Positions 36,550-47,870 of a stretch of DNA of 64,000 bases are shown in pieces (the stretch's first letter is position 1; the number at the start of each line of letters is the position of its first letter). The stretch covers positions 186,001 to 250,000 of the forward strand of contig JAGTJL010000027.1 of the NCBI GenBank assembly GCA_020746875.1, given 5' to 3'. The stretch is from Rhexocercosporidium sp. MPI-PUGE-AT-0058. Its lineage: Eukaryota; Ascomycota; Leotiomycetes; Helotiales. The notes below the pieces were generated by a model, which saw nothing but the letters and a program-made list of their open reading frames with translations, was not told the origin of the DNA and searched no databases. The position numbers and the translations under genes were made by a program.

Positions 36550-38025
36550 ATGGCACCTCTCCACCTCTTAACCAAAGGCATCCTAGCCTATCTAGTACTT
36601 CCCATAACAGCACAATGCGATCTCACCGAACCAGTCGAACCATCAACCGCCACCAGCAACCAACCCCTCGAAGCATCCCCGCCGCCCATACCCACCATCT
36701 TGAACCCGTCGACAGTCAACATCGAAACCCCAAGCATCACAATCACGTCCGCAATATCTCCAACTCCCGTCCCAGGAGACGACACCTTCGTCCTGATCGG
36801 CTGCTTCAACGAACCACCCTCTCTCTCCTCGACTCGAGCTCTGGGCGCAACAGGCGACTATTTGACGCCGATATTCGCTTCCCAAGATGCCCTCACTGTA
36901 CCTCTGTGTCTGGAAGCTTGCGGGGTAGCATTGGCTCCTAACAGCACTGGCCCGTATACATACGCAAGCGTGGAGAAGAGCCGGTACGGCATTCACTCCA
37001 CTTCTGTTCTCTCACAGGAGGCCACAACATAGCTGACAAATCCCCTCAGAGAATGCTACTGCGTCCTAGCCCTCTCTGCACTCTCCAAACTAGTCACAGA
37101 AGGCTACTGCGCTTCACCATGTGCAGCAGATACGACCACCATCTGCGGCGGCTACGGGTACCTCTCCCTCTACCAACGACGATCCACTCTCAACAGTACC
37201 AGCACAAACAGCAGCACAACGTTCACAGCCACATCTTCACCCACCACATCTCCAATCACTTCCGTAGTCCCCTCCTCGAAATCAAGATCGAAATCCAAAC
37301 ACTCACCCGGGTTCTGGATTGGCATCTCCCTCGGCCTATTCTTCTTCCTCCTCCTCACCCTGGCCCTCCTCTTCCTCCTAAAACGGCGCCACTCAACCCG
37401 CCGCGCCCTCGCCCTCTCCAACGCAGGGCTGGGCACAACCCCCTCCTTCCTCGGCGGTTTCTCCCTCATGCACCCATCCCAGAAGACACACCACAGGCCC
37501 GCCAACGAAGTCTACACAGAAGATGGGCGACGCTTTGGCCTCGTAGTTGATGACGCTGCGAAAGATGTAGAGACATATGTCAGTCCTTTGACAGAGAGTC
37601 CTTTCCCGGGCGTGAGGAACCGGGCTACGTTCGAGGAATGGAAGAAGGGTGTTGTGGCGCCGCTGAGGGTTCCGGATGGGCTGTCTGCTATTGAGAAGCC
37701 TGTGGAGCTGGATTCGGTTGTTAGTCCTGGTGGGCTGTCCGATAGCGGGCTTGATGTTCCTGTTCTTGTTGTGGAGAAGAGGGGACCAGAGACTCCTATT
37801 GCGGAGTTGGCGGATTCGAGATTGCCGGTTTCGATTGATAGTATGGAGAGGGCGAGTGTGGACATGGATGGTGTTAGGGAGGTGAGACCGGGGCTGGATG
37901 AGAGGGAGTTGGAGAGGAGATTGAAAGAGCTGGGTGGTTTGAGTCCAGTGTCCGAGGTCTCTAGGCTGACAAGTAGAATGAGTGAGGCTGATGAAGCGAG
38001 ACCAGAGGACGCGGTGCATCTCTGA
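36550..38025 (+). CDS. WSC-domain single-pass membrane protein
   Basis: Two exons, 36550-36983 and 37050-38025, with a 66-nt intron (branch CTGAC), giving 469 residues. The frame is open further upstream, but ATG 36550 gives a clean signal peptide (MAPLHLLTKGILAYLVLPITAQ). A WSC-type cysteine domain follows (about residues 75-175): IGCFNEPP, LCLEACG, YTYASVE, ECYCVLALS, CASPCAADTTTICGGYGYLSLY. Next come an S/T-rich stalk, one transmembrane helix (GFWIGISLGLFFFLLLTL) with a basic stop-transfer KRR, and a cytoplasmic tail of about 200 residues. WSC proteins act as cell-wall stress sensors upstream of the cell-integrity MAPK pathway or as carbohydrate-binding surface proteins. Which role applies here is not shown. 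A TIR-bounded element begins 82 bp after the stop. Confidence 0.85.
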
Positions 38026-38106
38026 TATCGCAATATCTTGTAGATGCTCTCTGTTGGATGTTTGTAAAAACATGACTCCTTTTGGCCTGACCAAGAACTG
38101 CTACTA

Positions 38107-38550
38107 ACGTCCCTCCTTGCGTGCCGAGAAACCCTGCGTGCCGAGAAAATCCATAAGTACTTTGACTTTAAGCTTCTCAAACTCCACACCAGCTTATAAG
38201 TCTATAAAAATAAAAGATCAGTAGTATTATACAGATGTTTATTAGCAATTTGACCCCTTCCGAAGAAAATTTTATATTCGCATCGTCGCCCTTTCGCCTA
38301 ATTAATGAGAAGCTTCTATTTAGGCTTTAGTTCGAGTTCTCTACCACAGCTATACCGGTAATCTTTTATTATTCTTTATATACCTTAAATGATCTTATTT
38401 AAGCTTCAAATCGATTTTTTTTTGTCTAAGACCCTGATAAGCTTTAAAGCTGCTGTGGCGCGCAAACAGTTGCAGGGCCGCCACGCGGTTCGGTACTTCT
38501 GATCGACAGAACTAACGATTCTCGGCTAGAAGGGACGGACCCCGCACCTC
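38107..38550 (+). repeat. Left terminal inverted repeat arm
   Basis: About 444 bp, beginning ACGTCCCTCC. It carries the doubled TGCGTGCCGAGAAA motif at 38118-38148 and ends near a GGACGGACCCCGCACCTC block that has a counterpart in the right arm. Less AT-rich than the right arm. Confidence 0.75.
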
Positions 38551-38997
38551 CCGCAAAGCTCTGGTAATTTCGCCGCAGTTTCGCCGTAACTTTCTTAATA
38601 AAGGCCAGCCTAAGACTTAAGGCTAGAAATCGACCACAGATAGATGATCGAAGGTAGACCAGGTCCTGAATTTTCTTTTCCTATCACCCAATTCCCAGAT
38701 TTTTTTTTAGCTTCCCCTCTTAGTAGCATAAATTTATTATTCTCAATCGAGATTGACTTCGAATATCTTTTGCCACTTATGACGTCTAGTATATTCCTAC
38801 AGTGAGCCTGAGCGACTGGGCTGGTCTTGAGCGCTTCCAGTGATGTGCAACGATGCTATTGCCGCGAGGCTGCCGCCCAGCTGAGTGCGCCAGCCTCAAC
38901 CCGACATGAAGTCTTCACCCTTCGCATCTATGCTAACTCGACGGCTCAACTACTACCGAGAACCCTCTTCTGTACGATCCTCGAACCTAGTCGAACA

Positions 38998-41900
38998 ATG
39001 CGTCTATTACAATACAACAGCGATGGCGACTTCAGCCTGACCGAGTTCTTTGAAAGCGATATACCCAAGAAGTATGCTATACTTTCGCACAGATGGGAAG
39101 CGGAGGAGGTTACCTTTGATAACTTGATCGATGGCACGGGCAAGACTAAGGCTGGTTATAAGAAGATCCGGTTCTGCGGAGAACAAGCTCGCCGGGATCG
39201 CATACAATATTTCTGGGTCGATACATGTTGCATCGACAAAACGAATAACACCGAGCTTGCAGAGGCCATCAACTCAATGTTTCGCTGGTACCGCGATGCT
39301 GCCAAATGCTACGTCTATCTATCAGACGTTCTGGAACCTGCCTCCGTCACTGATGATAACTTTCACTTGCTACTGCCTTGGGAACAGGCTTTCCGAGCAA
39401 GCAAGTGGTTCACGCGAGGGTGGACTCTTCAAGAGCTCCTCGCTCCAACTTCAGTTGAATTCTTCTCCCGACATGGCAAGCGACTGGGAGATAAGAAAAC
39501 TCTCAAACAACAAATTCACGAGATAACGGGGATTCCAATTGCAGCACTTGAAGAAACCCCTCTGTCTCAATTCGGAATCGACGAGCGATTCTCATGGGCG
39601 GAAAATCGAGACACTACGCGCGGAGAAGACAAGGCGTATTCACTGTTAGGCATGTTTGGCATTTATTTGCCGCTCATCTACGGCGAAGGGAGAGAGCACG
39701 CGTTCAAACGGCTCAGGAAGGAGATCCAGGATTCTCTAACAGGTAGCACTGCGATTATCTTCTTTATCGTCGGCCATACGCTTATTATCTTTTTCAGAAA
39801 ATGACCCACATTTACTTGACCCCCAAAGTCGAAGCTGTATACAGGATCTACGGATAACAGATCCCCGCGAAGATAAGAAGCGGATCGAGGACACGAAGGG
39901 CGGCCTACTACGAGACTCGTACTATTGGATCTTCGAACATGCTGACTTTCACAAATGGCGTAATAACGAGCAAGGTCGAGTGCTATGGATTAAAGGCGAT
40001 CCCGGCAAAGGCAAGACAATGCTACTCTGCGGTATGATCAACGAGATGAGCGCCTTGACGAGGCTTGAAGACAAGAGAGCAACCACGCTACTATCGTTTT
40101 TCTTCTGCCAGGCCACTGACTCTCGCATTAACAATGCGGTGGCTGTGCTCCGCGGCCTTATTTACCTACTCGTGGACCAACAGCCATCGCTTCTCTCGTA
40201 TATGCAGAAAAAGTACGATCACGCTGGTAAAGGCCTCTTTGAGGATGCAAATGCATGGGTAGCATTGTCTGATGTTTTCACAAGCATTCTGCAGGACCCG
40301 GGCTTGAATAGCACCTACTTGATCATCGATGCGCTTGACGAATGCTCAGCAGGCTTGCCTAAACTGTTAGACTTTATCGTCCAGAAGTCGTCTATTTCTC
40401 CCCGTGTCAAGTGGGTCATTTCTAGCCGCAACTGGCCGGACATCGAAGAACGACTCGAGAGAGCCGGGCACAAGATGAGACTATGCCTCGAGCTGAACCA
40501 ACAGTCTGTTTCTGCGGCTGTTAGGACTTACATCGAGCACAAGACACGTCAGCTGGCGGAACAAAAGAAGTACGATGATAAGACCCGAGCAGACGTGCGA
40601 CAGCATTTGATCTCAAACTCGAATGATACCTTCCTTTGGGTGGCTTTGGTTTGTGCAAATCTGAAGAATGTACCACGATGGAAGACTCTTGCAAAGTTGA
40701 ACGAATTTCCACCTGGGCTTGACTCACTCTATCAGCGGATGATGAGTCAAATCTGTAAATCAGACGATGTAGATCTCTGCAAGCAGATTCTTGCCATCAC
40801 ATCAATAGTGTATCGACCTATTACTTTAACGGAAATTACCTCTTTCGTCAAGACGCTCGAGAATATAGCCGATGACCATGAGTCGTTAGTAGCCACCATC
40901 GGACTTTGTGGCTCATTTTTGGCCCTTCGAGAAACCACTATCTACTTCGTCCATCAATCAGCAAAGGACTTTTTACTCAAAGAGGCAACCAATGATATCT
41001 TTCCTTCCGGGACAAACGGCACACACCACACCATCTTCTCGCGGTCGCTACAAGTCATGTCCAGGACATTACGACGTGACATCTACAGCCTAAACGCTCC
41101 CGGGATCTCTATCGACCAAGTTAAGCCGCCTGATCCAGATCCACTAGCTGTAGCACGATACTCCTGTCTCTATTGGGTTGACCATCTACTCGACTGTATG
41201 AATACAATGAATGACCTCAAGGACGGTGGCTCGGTCTACAGCTTCTTATGCCAGAGTTTTCTTTACTGGCTTGAGGCTCTAAGCCTAATGAAAAGCCTTT
41301 CGGATAGTATACTTATGATTAAGAAGCTCGAGAATTGGCTTCAGGTAAGTCCTTTTACGTTATTCAGCTATTATATTTAACAGACTTATTAACTTTAATA
41401 AGGCCGATAAGAGCCCCGATCTACTTGCATTTTTACATGATGCAAAGAGGTTTGCCTTATATAACCGATCAATAATTGAACAGGCTCCCCTTCAATTATA
41501 TTGTTCAGCCCTTGTTTTTTCTCCAGAGAAGAGTATTGTCAAAGTAATGTTTGATAAGGATATCCCTAGCTGGATCCAAAGAAAGTCCAAAGTACAAGCG
41601 CATTGGAGTGCGGCACTTCAGACGCTCGAGGGTCATTCGAGGGCGGTCACTTCTGTCGCCTTCTCACCCGACGGCAAGCAGGTCGTCTCGGGCTCTCAGG
41701 ACGATACAGTACGGCTCTGGGACGCTATAACAGGAGCGGCTATTCAGACGCTCGAGGGTCATTCAATGGCGGTCAGTTCAGTCGCCTTCTCACCTGACGG
41801 CAAGCAAGTCGTCTCGGGCTCTAGCTCCGCAATACGGCTCTGGGACGCTGCAACAGGAGCGGCCCTCCAGACACTTGAGGGCTACGCGGTTAATTCTATT

Positions 41901-43505
41901 GCCTTTTCACCTAACGGCAAACAGGTCGTCTCGGGCTCTGATTATAATACGGTGCGGCTCTGGGATGCTATAACAGGAGCGGCCCTCCAGACGCTCGAAG
42001 GTCATTCGAGGGCGGTTATTTCTGTCGCTTTTTCACCCGACGGTAAGCAGGTCGTCTCGGGCTCTAAGGATAAAACAGTGCGGCTCTGGGACGCTGTAAC
42101 AGGAACGGCCCTCCAGAAGCTCAAAGGCCATTCGATGGCGGTCACTTCTGTCGCCTTCTCACCCGACGGCAAGCAAGTCGTCTCGGGCTCTAGCTCTTAC
42201 GATAACGCAATACGGCTCTGGGACGCTGCAACAGGAGCGGCCCTCCAGACACTCGGGGTCCATATGGTCAATTCTATCGCCTTCTCACCCGACGGCAAGC
42301 AGATCGTCTCGGGCTCTGACGACGAGACAGTGCGGCTCTGGGATGCTATAACAGGAGCGGCCCTCCAGACGCTTAAAGGCCACTGGGACGCGGTCAATTC
42401 TGTCGCCTTCTCACCTGACGGCAAGCAGGTCGTCTCGGGCTCTCAGGACGAGACCGTGCGGCTCTGGGACGCTGAAATAAGAGCGGCCCTCCAGACGCTC
42501 GAAGGCCATTCGATGGCGGTCACTTCTGTCGCCTTCTCACCCGACGGCAAGCAAGTCGTCTCGGGCTCTAGCTCTTACGACAACGTAATACGGCTCTGGG
42601 ACGCTGCAACAGGAGCAGCCCTCCAGACGCTCGAGGGCCACCGAAATACAGTTACTTCTATTGCCTTCTCGCCCGACGGCAAGCAAGTCGTCTCAGGCTC
42701 TTACGACCTTATGGTGCGGCTCTGGGACGTTGCTACAGGAGCGGCCCTCCAGACGCTTAAAGGCCACTCGTACGTAGTCAATTCTGTCGCCTTCTCACCT
42801 AATAATAAGCAGGTCGTTTCGGGCTCTAAGGATAAGACAGTGCGGCTCTGGGACGCTATAACAGGAGCGGCCCTCCAGACGCTTAAAGGCCACTGGGACG
42901 CGGTCAATTCTGTCGCCTTCTCACCTGACGGCAAACAAGTCGTTTCGAGCTCTGACGACGAAACAGTGCAAATCTGGGACGTTGCAACAGGGGCGGCCCT
43001 TGTGTTTTTTAGCGGGCTCGCAGGCCACTTAAAGGCAGTTACTTCTGTCGCTTTCTCACCCGACGGCAAGCAAGTCGTCTCGGGCTCTGACGATAATACA
43101 ATACGGCTCTGGGACGCTAAAACAGGAGCGGCCCTTCAGATACTCGAGGGCCACTGGAGCGCGGTCACTTCTATTGCCTTCTCACCTGACGGCAAACAAA
43201 TCGTCTCGGGCTCTGACGACGACACGGTGCGGCTCTGGGACGCTATAACAGGAGCGGCTATTCAGACGCTCGAGGGCCATTCGAAGGCGGTTAGTTCAGT
43301 CGCCTTCTCACGCGATGGCAAGCTACTACCAACTTTACACGTGTCCAATGATTGGCTAGTAGAAGGTATTACTAAGATTCTCTGGTTACCTGCTAATTAT
43401 CGACCTACTTGTGAAGCTGCTTTAGATGAAATTGTTGTTTTAGGACATTCGTCAGGAAGTATTTCATTTCTTCAGATTAAACAAGGGCGAAAGCTTATCA
43501 TATAA
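38998..43505 (+). CDS. HET-NACHT-WD40 NOD-like receptor (HNWD type)
   Basis: Three exons, 38998-39742, 39798-41344 and 41403-43505, with introns of 55 and 58 nt; 1464 residues, intact. The HET domain (about residues 1-245) has YAILSHRW, FWVDTCCIDK, FRWYRDAAKCYVYLSDV, RGWTLQELLAP and AYSLLGMFGIYLPLIYGEG. NACHT begins with Walker A GDPGKGKT (about 315-322) and includes Walker B LIIDALDEC (about 423-431). From about residue 840 there are 13 near-identical WD40 repeats of about 42 residues (VAFSPDGKQVVSGS..VRLWDA) plus a degenerate fourteenth. The family's C-terminal tail follows (WLVEGITKILWLPANYRPTC..LGHSSGSISF). Such STAND proteins sense a ligand through WD repeats, oligomerise through NACHT and trigger incompatibility-type cell death through HET. 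The ligand here is unknown. The whole gene sits between inverted repeats. Confidence 0.95.
41630..43320 (+). repeat. WD40-coding minisatellite, about 126-bp units
   Basis: Thirteen tandem units of about 126 bp (42 codons) with very high nucleotide similarity, plus one degenerate unit. Units 2, 5 and 8 share a distinctive block (SGSSS..IRLWDAATGAALQTL), and units 3 and 6 share a shortened start that lacks the usual GH(S/W) spacing. Units 7 and 11 share KGHWDAVNSVAF. The pattern indicates multi-unit duplication and recombination between repeats. Confidence 0.9.
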
Positions 43506-44040
43506 ATCTGAACAAGTAAATATTATGAGAATGTCTTAATATAATACATTACTTGCACTTGATGGAGTATTCTAGGTTAATCGCAGTATACTTGATAACC
43601 TAACAGTTATGGCCAAGGCAGGACTCTTTATCTTTGTATTCATCTGTGCGCGACTGCCTTTTTCGTCGGCTATATAAGTTAGCGAACTTGAAAGTTCGCA
43701 TGTCAACAGAGGCTTTGCTTGACAAACGACTATTCTAAGCCGCTTCACGACCAGCTTCCTCCACGACGAAGCCACCGCAAGTAGCATCTAGGAACCAGCA
43801 TGCAGGAGCAGCATAGAACAGGGAGAAAGCAACGAGGAGCTGGTTATGGCAACGGCTAATTTTACCCCACACGCAACCTCACAGAGCCGGCTTCTACTAG
43901 TATGTAACTTTCCAATAATATCGTCCAGGCAAGAAAAAAGCCACGCGACGTGCAAGGATTATAAAATCAGTTTCTCATGCTCAAATGGTCAGATATCTTA
44001 CAGCAACCATTTACTGCACATACGAAGTAAAGCTTAATAA

Positions 44041-44432
44041 GAGGCACGGGGTCGGTGCCTTTATCAGAAGTACCCAACCGCGTGACGGCCCACAGTATCT
44101 ATAAAGCTCAGGAGGTGTCAAATAAAAAAATAATCGATTTAAAGCTTTAGTAAGAACTTTTAAGTTGTGGAAGGGATTATAAGAGTTCGCTAGTATAGCT
44201 GTAGCAAAGAACTCGAACTAAAGTATATTTAAAAGCTTCTTAAGAATCAGGCAAAAAAGTAATAATATAAATATAAAATTTTCCTTAAAAAAGTAAAATT
44301 ACTAATAAATAACTATATAATACTACTTATCTTTTATTTTTATAAACTTAGTGTAGAGTTTGAGATGCTTCAGTCAAAGTACCTCTCGTTTTTCTCGGCA
44401 CGCAGGGTTTCTCGGCACATAGGGAGGGACGT
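44041..44432 (-). repeat. Right terminal inverted repeat arm
   Basis: Inverted counterpart of the left arm, ending GGAGGGACGT. It carries the two GCCGAGAAA motifs (here as TTTCTCGGC) at about 44390-44418. It is markedly more AT-rich than the left arm; many differences are C-to-T or G-to-A in this arm. Confidence 0.75.
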
Positions 44433-44434
44433 TA

Positions 44435-46272
44435 GATAGGGGTTTGGTTTCGTACTTCTCATACTTCTCTTTAGAATGCTTGAAAATTTCCTTTCATTAA
44501 GTTAAGTAGTAACTACTGTCTGGGTTTGCAAATGTATGATGACACACGATACTGAGAGTAAACGACTCCAACCTGGAAGCAAAGGGAACAAGCAAACGGA
44601 TATCCATCTAACTTGCAGTAAAGGCAATAATAGACAAAAATAAGAACTCAGATGCACACCAATATTGACTGCAAAGGAATCTATAGACCAAACAAGAGCA
44701 ATCTGCACTGGTAAGATCGTCCAATAAATGTAGACTTTCAGATGATCTTCGTTCCTGTACTACCTTCCTGTTACTGGGTGACTCCTCCACCTCAAATTCA
44801 AACCTCCCCCTCAACCCTCTTGTAGAGATCTCGACCCCTCCCCCTCATTCCCTCCCTTCGACAAATTCCCACATCCGTTCCGGTATATATTTCGGTCCTC
44901 ATAGTCGTCTAAAACGGCATGCTGGTGATAGCCCAATCGTCATAACTCATCTACACTCATAATGTTATCGTCCCAACACGCTCCCAGACCATCCCTCAAG
45001 TCTCACTCCCTCCCTGCCGCTGTCCTTGTCCGGTCGCAGATCCAGCAATCGTTTCCTCACCCAGGACTTTGCTCGCTGCCATGAACCTGTAATATGTCAG
45101 TCTTGCTTATACATTGGCCTCCCCCTCTCCCTCTCCAACAGCCAATTGCCTCTTCTCTTCCCCCAACACCCAGCCCAGCGCACCAGCACCCCAAGACCGT
45201 ATCAAAGCAACCTACAGTCCACCATGCCAAGCCCCCAATCCCCGTACACTCTCAGCCTGCACGCTCGTCATCCTTAAAAGGTTCTCCAGATCCGCGAGGT
45301 TGGCTGATAATTGTGCGAGTTGCGCGTGGAGATGTGACTGTGATGCTCCCGTTAGCTACTCTTCCTACTCTCCTCTCCTAATACATTACATATGCCAAAA
45401 TGAACCAGCGGAATGGGAATTGAGGGAAGGGTAGAGAGGGTGGTTGAGAGGCGTATCGTACCAGTTGTCGCGGTTTGATGCTGCTCGGAGCCGTGGAGAG
45501 ACGCGGCGCGTTCGTGGTGGGCAGACGCGACGTCATTGTGCTGTTGGTCTGGTGTATGCAGTGGAAGTTGGCGAATCTTGAGACGATGCACGATTATCTC
45601 TGCTACCTGAGAGAACTGGAGGGTAAGGCGCAGGTGTTGGCCTAGGTTGGAGATGAAGTTGCAAGGGAGAAGCGCAAAGCGGGGTGTTCGGGGTTCAAGT
45701 CAACAAAGGCACGGGCCACTTCGACGTCCGTTAAAGCCCATCTGAAGCTTCATTTTCCTCTTCGCAGTCTAAATAACTTATTTCGCTTGTAGAAATTGCT
45801 CTTTCTCGATACATTTTCAAGTTAGTTTCTTGGGTGTGTTATAGAAGGGAGTTCTCGCTTGTTGCATTTGTTTTGAACCAATCTGCCAGTGCGGATTTGC
45901 CTGTTTGTCTTATTTGTTGATGAGCGAGCGTGTTCTGCTACGATGATCCTGCCCATTGTTAAAACAAAAAAAAACTTTACATCCAAGCAATTAGCAATTG
46001 CTAGTCGATACATGTCATGCACTGGTTTCATTGCCTGCTGGGGGTTGTGCTATATTCGCCTGCCTTGGAGCCAGATGCAAGATGCTGCCCTCTTTCTATG
46101 CAGCTTAACGCCTGAGACCTCGATCGAGGCTTGCTCAGCCTCGTTGTGGAGGCTTGAAGACATGGCAGCCCCCTCTTCCGCTCTCTTGATCGACTTCAAG
46201 GTCTGATTTAGGACATATCACAAGTGATATAATCCCTTCAATACATTCATCTCAAGACTCAAATAGACAATT
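44435..46272. other. Region without a supportable gene
   Basis: Several overlapping short frames near 44960-45430 are rich in P, S and C with no domain or matching splice sites. No repeat or RNA gene was seen. It separates the NLR element from the interrupted membrane-protein gene. Confidence 0.4.
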
Positions 46273-47559
46273 ATGGTTGAGCTACGAAGCCAGAACTGGT
46301 CAATAGTCGGATGGACCTGTGAGTTCTCAAGTCGAATCCCTCACTGGGTGGCGTTGGGATTCGATTTCAGAAGCCCGTTGTCCTGATATCTGACTTTGAC
46401 TAGCATCCAAGAGACCGGGCAATCTACCTCCTCCCCTTCCGGGCTTCTCGTCAACGAGTTCAGATGATATCCGATCACTCGCTCGTCTCCTTGAAGACGT
46501 TGATAGGCTCACGCTCGAAATGCTCGCAATAACTGAGCCGAAAACAGACGAAGTTATATCTGAGCTTACGTTACAAGTGTATGAGCACAAGGACGATGAG
46601 CTGTGGATCTACTTCAAGGATTGCTCAGTACAGAAGTATTGGAAGATGGCATTCGACAATTTACTACAGTTGCTAGGTAGTACACCTGGATCATTAGGCT
46701 ACCCAAAAGCTCAAGGGATGATCAAAACATTTGAGTTTGCGCTGGGTCTCTCTCGCATGTTAGAGAATGTGCTGAAAAGGTGTTCACTCCCTCCGGTAGT
46801 CATCTATCGACTCTCCATGAAAGCGGATATCATATACAGCTTTCTCGATACGGCCGAGACAACCTTGAGAAGCTAGTATTTACACAAGCTCAACGTCCAA
46901 TACGACAAAACAAGTGACCGGTGAGTACATCTAGACAAATCATCCAGAGATTCCAAGATGGAAGGAATACTGGGTCAACTAACGAATAGAGCAGAAACGT
47001 AAAATTCATACGCTTCCCTACGAAAAAAGACGAAGCGGCAGCCCAAAGCACAGGAGACATTTCATTTGCAGTAAGAACCGCTTTCGCAAAGTCACTAGGC
47101 ATAGCATCTATCCTAGAGAGACAGATATACTGACTCGTCCGGTGGTCACAGAAACCAAGCACCATCACAGCCCTAGTCAGCATCATCTCCCTCATCTGCA
47201 CCACCCTCCAACTCCTCTCCTTCACCTCCGCAATCAAATCGTCACCCCTCGGCCCCAGTCCCCCAAGGCATCCCGACTTGCTCAGCTTCATCCAGCAGTT
47301 CATCATGCAGACCCTCGGCCTCTTCACCCTCCTCGCCCCTGCCTTGAGTGCGCCAAAGGAGCAGAGTACGTGGACCTGGAGCCTCAGCGCGTCGAGCTTC
47401 CTCTTGGGAGCCAGCACGATCCCGGCTTTCCTTGCATTCGGATCCGCGATGAGTGGTCTCTTGGCTTGTCTTGCGTCCGTGATGCAGACTTTTGTGATTC
47501 TCCAGTTCGTCCTGAGGAGCTCGGTTCCGGTGAAGGGGGAAAAGGTGCATGTTGAATGA
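46273..47559 (+). pseudogene. C-terminal membrane protein gene with in-frame TAG
   Basis: Exons 46273-46318 and 46404-onward give MVELRSQNWSIVGW..LEDVDRLTLEMLAITEPKTD..RMLENVLKRC..SFLDTAETTLRS and then TAG at 46874-46876 (172 residues if it stops there). The same frame continues as YLHKLNVQYDKTSDR to a GTGAGT donor at 46921 and resumes at 46995 (NVKFIRFPTKKDEAAAQ). It splices again (GTAAGA at 47071 to CAG 47151) and ends at 47559 with three hydrophobic segments (TITALVSIISLICTTLQLL; SLSASSFLLGASTIPAFLA; SGLLACLASVMQTFVILQ). The splice continuity beyond the TAG says one ancestral gene of about 330 residues. Either the TAG is a recent nonsense change or an intron I could not place removes it. 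The predicted shape is a helical N-terminus with membrane C-terminus, family unknown. Confidence 0.55.
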
Positions 47560-47870
47560 GTCGGAGCTTGGCGATATGATCGAAAACCCCAAAGCGCTAC
47601 TTACATGTTAAAACTAGGCTTCTTGGAGTTCAGCGAGGGAGAATTTTTAGTTATTTTGAATGTGGTATTAAGATTATTCATTCATTGCTTATTCGTACGT
47701 CCGTCCATCGATTCGTTTTCCGTTTCCCATTTGTTCTCACCAACGCCGCGCTGCATTGCATGCCATTATGTTCATGTATCCATAACCTCAGGGTATCAAA
47801 ACAATCTAATAAACACAACCGCCCTTCTTCTTCCCCGTTATTGCACCCGTCCCTCTTCCCTCTCTCCATA

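Larger units (their letters stand above)
38107..44432. mobile_element. 6.3-kb TIR element carrying an NLR gene
   Basis: The outer ends are perfect inverted copies of ACGTCCCTCC, each flanked by TA (38105-38106 and 44433-44434), the target duplication typical of Tc1/mariner and pogo-type elements. Inside, the left arm (about 38107-38550) and the right arm (about 44041-44432) match in inverted orientation over about 400 bp with many substitutions. Examples are a TACTTTGAC block, a TATAAAAATAAAAGAT block, CTTTAGTTCGAGTTCT, and CACGCGGTTnGGTACTTCTG. Both ends contain two copies of TGTGCCGAGAAA/TGCGTGCCGAGAAA, like subterminal transposase-binding repeats. No transposase frame exists; the only gene is the HET-NACHT-WD40 receptor. 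The alternative is two separate MITEs that happen to flank the gene. Confidence 0.75.

Noticed and set aside
42197..43069. Minus-strand ORFs across the WD40 array
   Set aside because: Repetitive shadows of the WD40-coding repeats.
46890..47417. 175-codon minus-strand ORF
   Set aside because: The plus strand gives a spliced, hydrophobic C-terminus in phase with upstream exons, which explains the region better.
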